From: Brevibacillus panacihumi W25
GTDB taxonomy: Bacteria; Bacillota; Bacilli; Brevibacillales; Brevibacillaceae
Length of the DNA: 64,000 nt
Reading direction: 5' to 3'
Assembly: GCF_000503775.1 (NCBI RefSeq)
Contig: NZ_KI629785.1
Span: 1-64,000 of the forward strand
Positions within the stretch are counted from its first letter, which is position 1. Each line of letters begins with the position of its first letter. The position numbers and the translations under genes were made by a program. Positions 62,132 to 64,000 of the stretch are shown here, in pieces. The notes beneath the pieces were generated by a model. The model ran no database searches. It worked only from the letters and a program-made list of their open reading frames with translations, and was not told the DNA's origin.

Positions 62132-62725
62132 TTACGCGTTGCTGGAATCCGTCTCATTTTCTTTTTGCTTTTTGTCTTTTCTGCGTTTAAACCAGATCAC
62201 CAATGCCAGCAAAGGAATAGCAGCAAGGAAGATGTAGAGGGACACGTCCTTGGCCATATGTGCTGCGGCTCTGCCATACAGGTAAAACAGGATGCCGACC
62301 GCATAGAATTTGACTGCGCGCCCAATAGCAGCATAAGCAATCAGCCTCCATAACGGAAAGTGCAAGAAGCCGGAGAGAATGGTAAATACCTTAAACGGAA
62401 TAGGTGTAAAGGAACCCACCAGAATGGCCATTTCTCCGTTCTTCTGAAACATGTTGGTCGCGGAATCGACCCAGGATTTTTTCAGGATTTTATTTAAGAA
62501 TTTGTCCCCGGCAAATTTCCCGATCATGTAACCAAACGGCGTGCCCAAAAGACAGGCGATATAACCGACGGTAGCCAACCAAATAGCGGCTGACGGATCA
62601 AGGATGCTGAGTGATACCTGCAATACAAAAGCGGGTATGGGGAAGATGACCGCATCAATAAACGAATGGATGAACAACCCCCAGGGTCCTAATTCTTTGA
62701 GCACCTCAACTAGATTATGAAGCAT
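62132..62725 (-). CDS. YqaA-like VTT-domain membrane protein
   Basis: 197 aa from ATG 62725 (GGATAGGAG upstream); the frame opens to 62794. Membrane helices with IFPIPAFVLQVSLSILDPSAA, LGTPFGYMIGKFAG and GSFTPIPFKVFTILSGFLHF, the VTT domain of the YqaA/DedA superfamily. Charged C-terminus KRRKDKKQKENETD. Probably a lipid-related transporter. Confidence 0.9.
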   Translation of the reverse strand: MLHNLVEVLKELGPWGLFIHSFIDAVIFPIPAFVLQVSLSILDPSAAIWLATVGYIACLLGTPFGYMIGKFAGDKFLNKILKKSWVDSATNMFQKNGEMAILVGSFTPIPFKVFTILSGFLHFPLWRLIAYAAIGRAVKFYAVGILFYLYGRAAAHMAKDVSLYIFLAAIPLLALVIWFKRRKDKKQKENETDSSNA

Positions 62726-62794
62726 TGCACAACTCCTATCCTCGGCAAACCCCTGGGCCCACAATGCCTTTTTTATCTGGATTTTACAGCACAT

Positions 62795-63134
62795 TCATCT
62801 CGTTCTACCTCATCTTCCTCCACGGCACTTGCTACATGTGACCCAGTGAAACAAGTGATCTTATGAAAGAGATGGCCCCAACCTAACTCGCACAGCACTG
62901 ATTCCAACCTTTTTTGGTAGCGTGCTGGGGCGTTGGAAGATTCGAGTACAATAACCCAATACAAGTATTATAAAAAAGTTATCGTGAGAAAGCTATCCTA
63001 GCAGACATAAAATTCGTCAAATTCAGCTAAAAATAGCAAATGGGTCTTTCTTTTACATGCAAGCTGTCGTTTTCTCACTGCTGCTCTCTTTTATTATGCA
63101 CTGTTTAGACATGCTGTACAAGTAGAGAGAATGT
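62795..63134. other. Gap between yqaA-like gene and EAL gene
   Basis: No gene with a ribosome binding site is seen. A TATAAT on the minus strand (62972-62967) could be the -10 box for the yqaA-like gene, which would give it a leader of about 235 bases (62962-62726). I could not assign a known riboswitch to it. Confidence 0.4.
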
Positions 63135-64000
63135 TTACTTATTCTTTTCTTTTCTTTGCGGGATAAAAAATGCAGCTTCTACTTGTGGTGCGGGCAAAGG
63201 GCGGCTGAAATAATACCCTTGAATTTCCTCGCAGGAATTCCGGGTCAGAAATTCGAGCTGGTCCTTTGTTTCAATCCCTTCCGCAATGACGTCCATTTTG
63301 AGGTTTTTCGCCATCGAAATGATGGTTGCTACTATCGCCTGATCATTCACGTTTTTCGTAATATCCGCAATGAAGGATCGGTCAATTTTCAATTTGTGGA
63401 TCGGGAACTGCTTGAGGTAGCTAAGAGAGCTATAACCTGTGCCAAAGTCATCCAAACTAATTTTCACACCAAACTCGTCTAGTTCTTGGAGAATGCTCTT
63501 CGATACCTTCGCGTCCATCATCATGCTCTCCGTGATCTCCAGCTCCAGATACTTGGGCTCCAGTCCGGTTTCCGCCAGGATTTCACGGATGTAATCGATC
63601 AGATTGGGCTGATGGAACTGCTGCGAAGAGAGATTGACCGAGACGGGGATCAAGGGCCCTCCGGCCAAATGCCATTCTCGCATCTGACGGCATGCCTCTC
63701 GCAACGTCCAAGTGCCAATCTCGTAGATCATCCCTGTCTCTTCGGCGATCGGAATAAAAACGCCAGGCGACAGAATGCCTTTCACAGGATGATTCCAACG
63801 TGCCAGCGCTTCCACACCAATCATCTTATTGCTCCCGGCTTGTATTTGTGGCTGGTAATAGAGCACCAATTCCTGCCGCTGTATGGCTTTGCGCAAATCC
63901 GCTTCCAGTTCAATCTTCGTATGTAAATGCTCGTCCAATTCACTGGTGAAGAAGCGATAGCCGTTCTTTCCGTTCTTTTTCACCTCATACATCGCTTGAT
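63135..64000 (-). CDS. EAL-domain cyclic di-GMP phosphodiesterase, C-terminal part (cut by window edge)
   Basis: At least 288 aa; the reading frame stays open to the window edge. It begins in QAMYEVKKNGKNGYRFF, the end of a GGDEF domain, so the whole protein is a GGDEF-EAL type. The EAL core has all catalytic marks: GVEALARWNHP, VSVNLSSQQF, LELEITES, LDDFGTGYSSL, LKIDRSF, AEGIET and QGYYFSRPL. It should hydrolyse c-di-GMP. Confidence 0.95.
   Translation of the reverse strand, partial: QAMYEVKKNGKNGYRFFTSELDEHLHTKIELEADLRKAIQRQELVLYYQPQIQAGSNKMIGVEALARWNHPVKGILSPGVFIPIAEETGMIYEIGTWTLREACRQMREWHLAGGPLIPVSVNLSSQQFHQPNLIDYIREILAETGLEPKYLELEITESMMMDAKVSKSILQELDEFGVKISLDDFGTGYSSLSYLKQFPIHKLKIDRSFIADITKNVNDQAIVATIISMAKNLKMDVIAEGIETKDQLEFLTRNSCEEIQGYYFSRPLPAPQVEAAFFIPQRKEKNK

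Noticed and set aside
62773-62964. 63-aa minus-strand ORF
   Set aside because: Starts at TTG directly after a -10-like box with no ribosome binding site; probably the leader of the yqaA-like gene.

Overview
The window looks like the chromosome of a spore-forming, low-to-mid GC Firmicute of the Brevibacillus/Paenibacillaceae type. Supporting signs are an alpha/beta-type small acid-soluble spore protein gene (34599-34799), strong GGAGG-type ribosome binding sites, frequent TTG/GTG starts, a RelQ-type alarmone synthetase, a YpcP-like 5'-3' exonuclease, an MntR-boxed mntABCD operon and a YwnA/YwnB-like pair. The genus is an inference; no rRNA or other marker gene is present.

Bases 1 to about 23173 form an AT-richer accessory island. 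It holds a TniQ/TnsD-like gene (1077-2462) and an extensive arsenic region: arsR-arsB-arsC plus a broken arsI remnant cut short near an IS3-family element (about 4906-6109); a FAD monooxygenase with its own ArsR; an operon of a 57-aa ORF, an M28 peptidase and a Cys-pair-rich 63-aa protein, under a third ArsR; a Cys-rich MarR regulator with a FAD/NAD(P) oxidoreductase carrying a Cys-pair tail; and an ArsN-type N-acetyltransferase. Next comes a defence-like pair: a TrlF-type PHP/SMC-like ATPase (13345-16062) and a large SF2 helicase with a nuclease-like C-terminus. The helicase is split by an IS66 element (17985-20509) with an exact 8-bp target duplication; removing the IS and one duplication restores one 1081-codon frame. 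The island ends in five copies of a 14-18 bp motif (23028-23167) that resemble TnsB sites of a Tn7-like end. With the tniQ gene this suggests a Tn7-like transposon whose other end lies left of the window.

From about 23.2 kb onward the window is mostly ordinary chromosome. It contains a Nudix hydrolase; small membrane proteins around a two-component system, with an identical 22-bp site upstream of two of them; deoD; two overlapping GT-A-like glycosyltransferase genes; a D,D-carboxypeptidase; relQ; an M23 peptidase; spore genes; ypcP; a Nudix/MFS pair; a RavA/ViaA-like MoxR-VWA pair; and two permeases. At 43.5-44.3 kb a deletion has fused the remains of a divergent tetR and SDR gene. A small AT-rich group of exported proteins, including a matrixin-like metalloprotease, follows at 44.6-46.7 kb.

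The last part holds a branched-chain amino acid ABC transporter (livJ-H-M-G-F), the ywnB/ywnA pair with a symmetric operator, a PNPOx-like protein, an EamA exporter divergent from a TrmB-like regulator, VOC and DedA proteins, an AHSA1/ArsR pair, mntABCD behind a near-consensus MntR box, a YqaA-like membrane protein and the EAL end of a GGDEF-EAL protein cut by the window edge.
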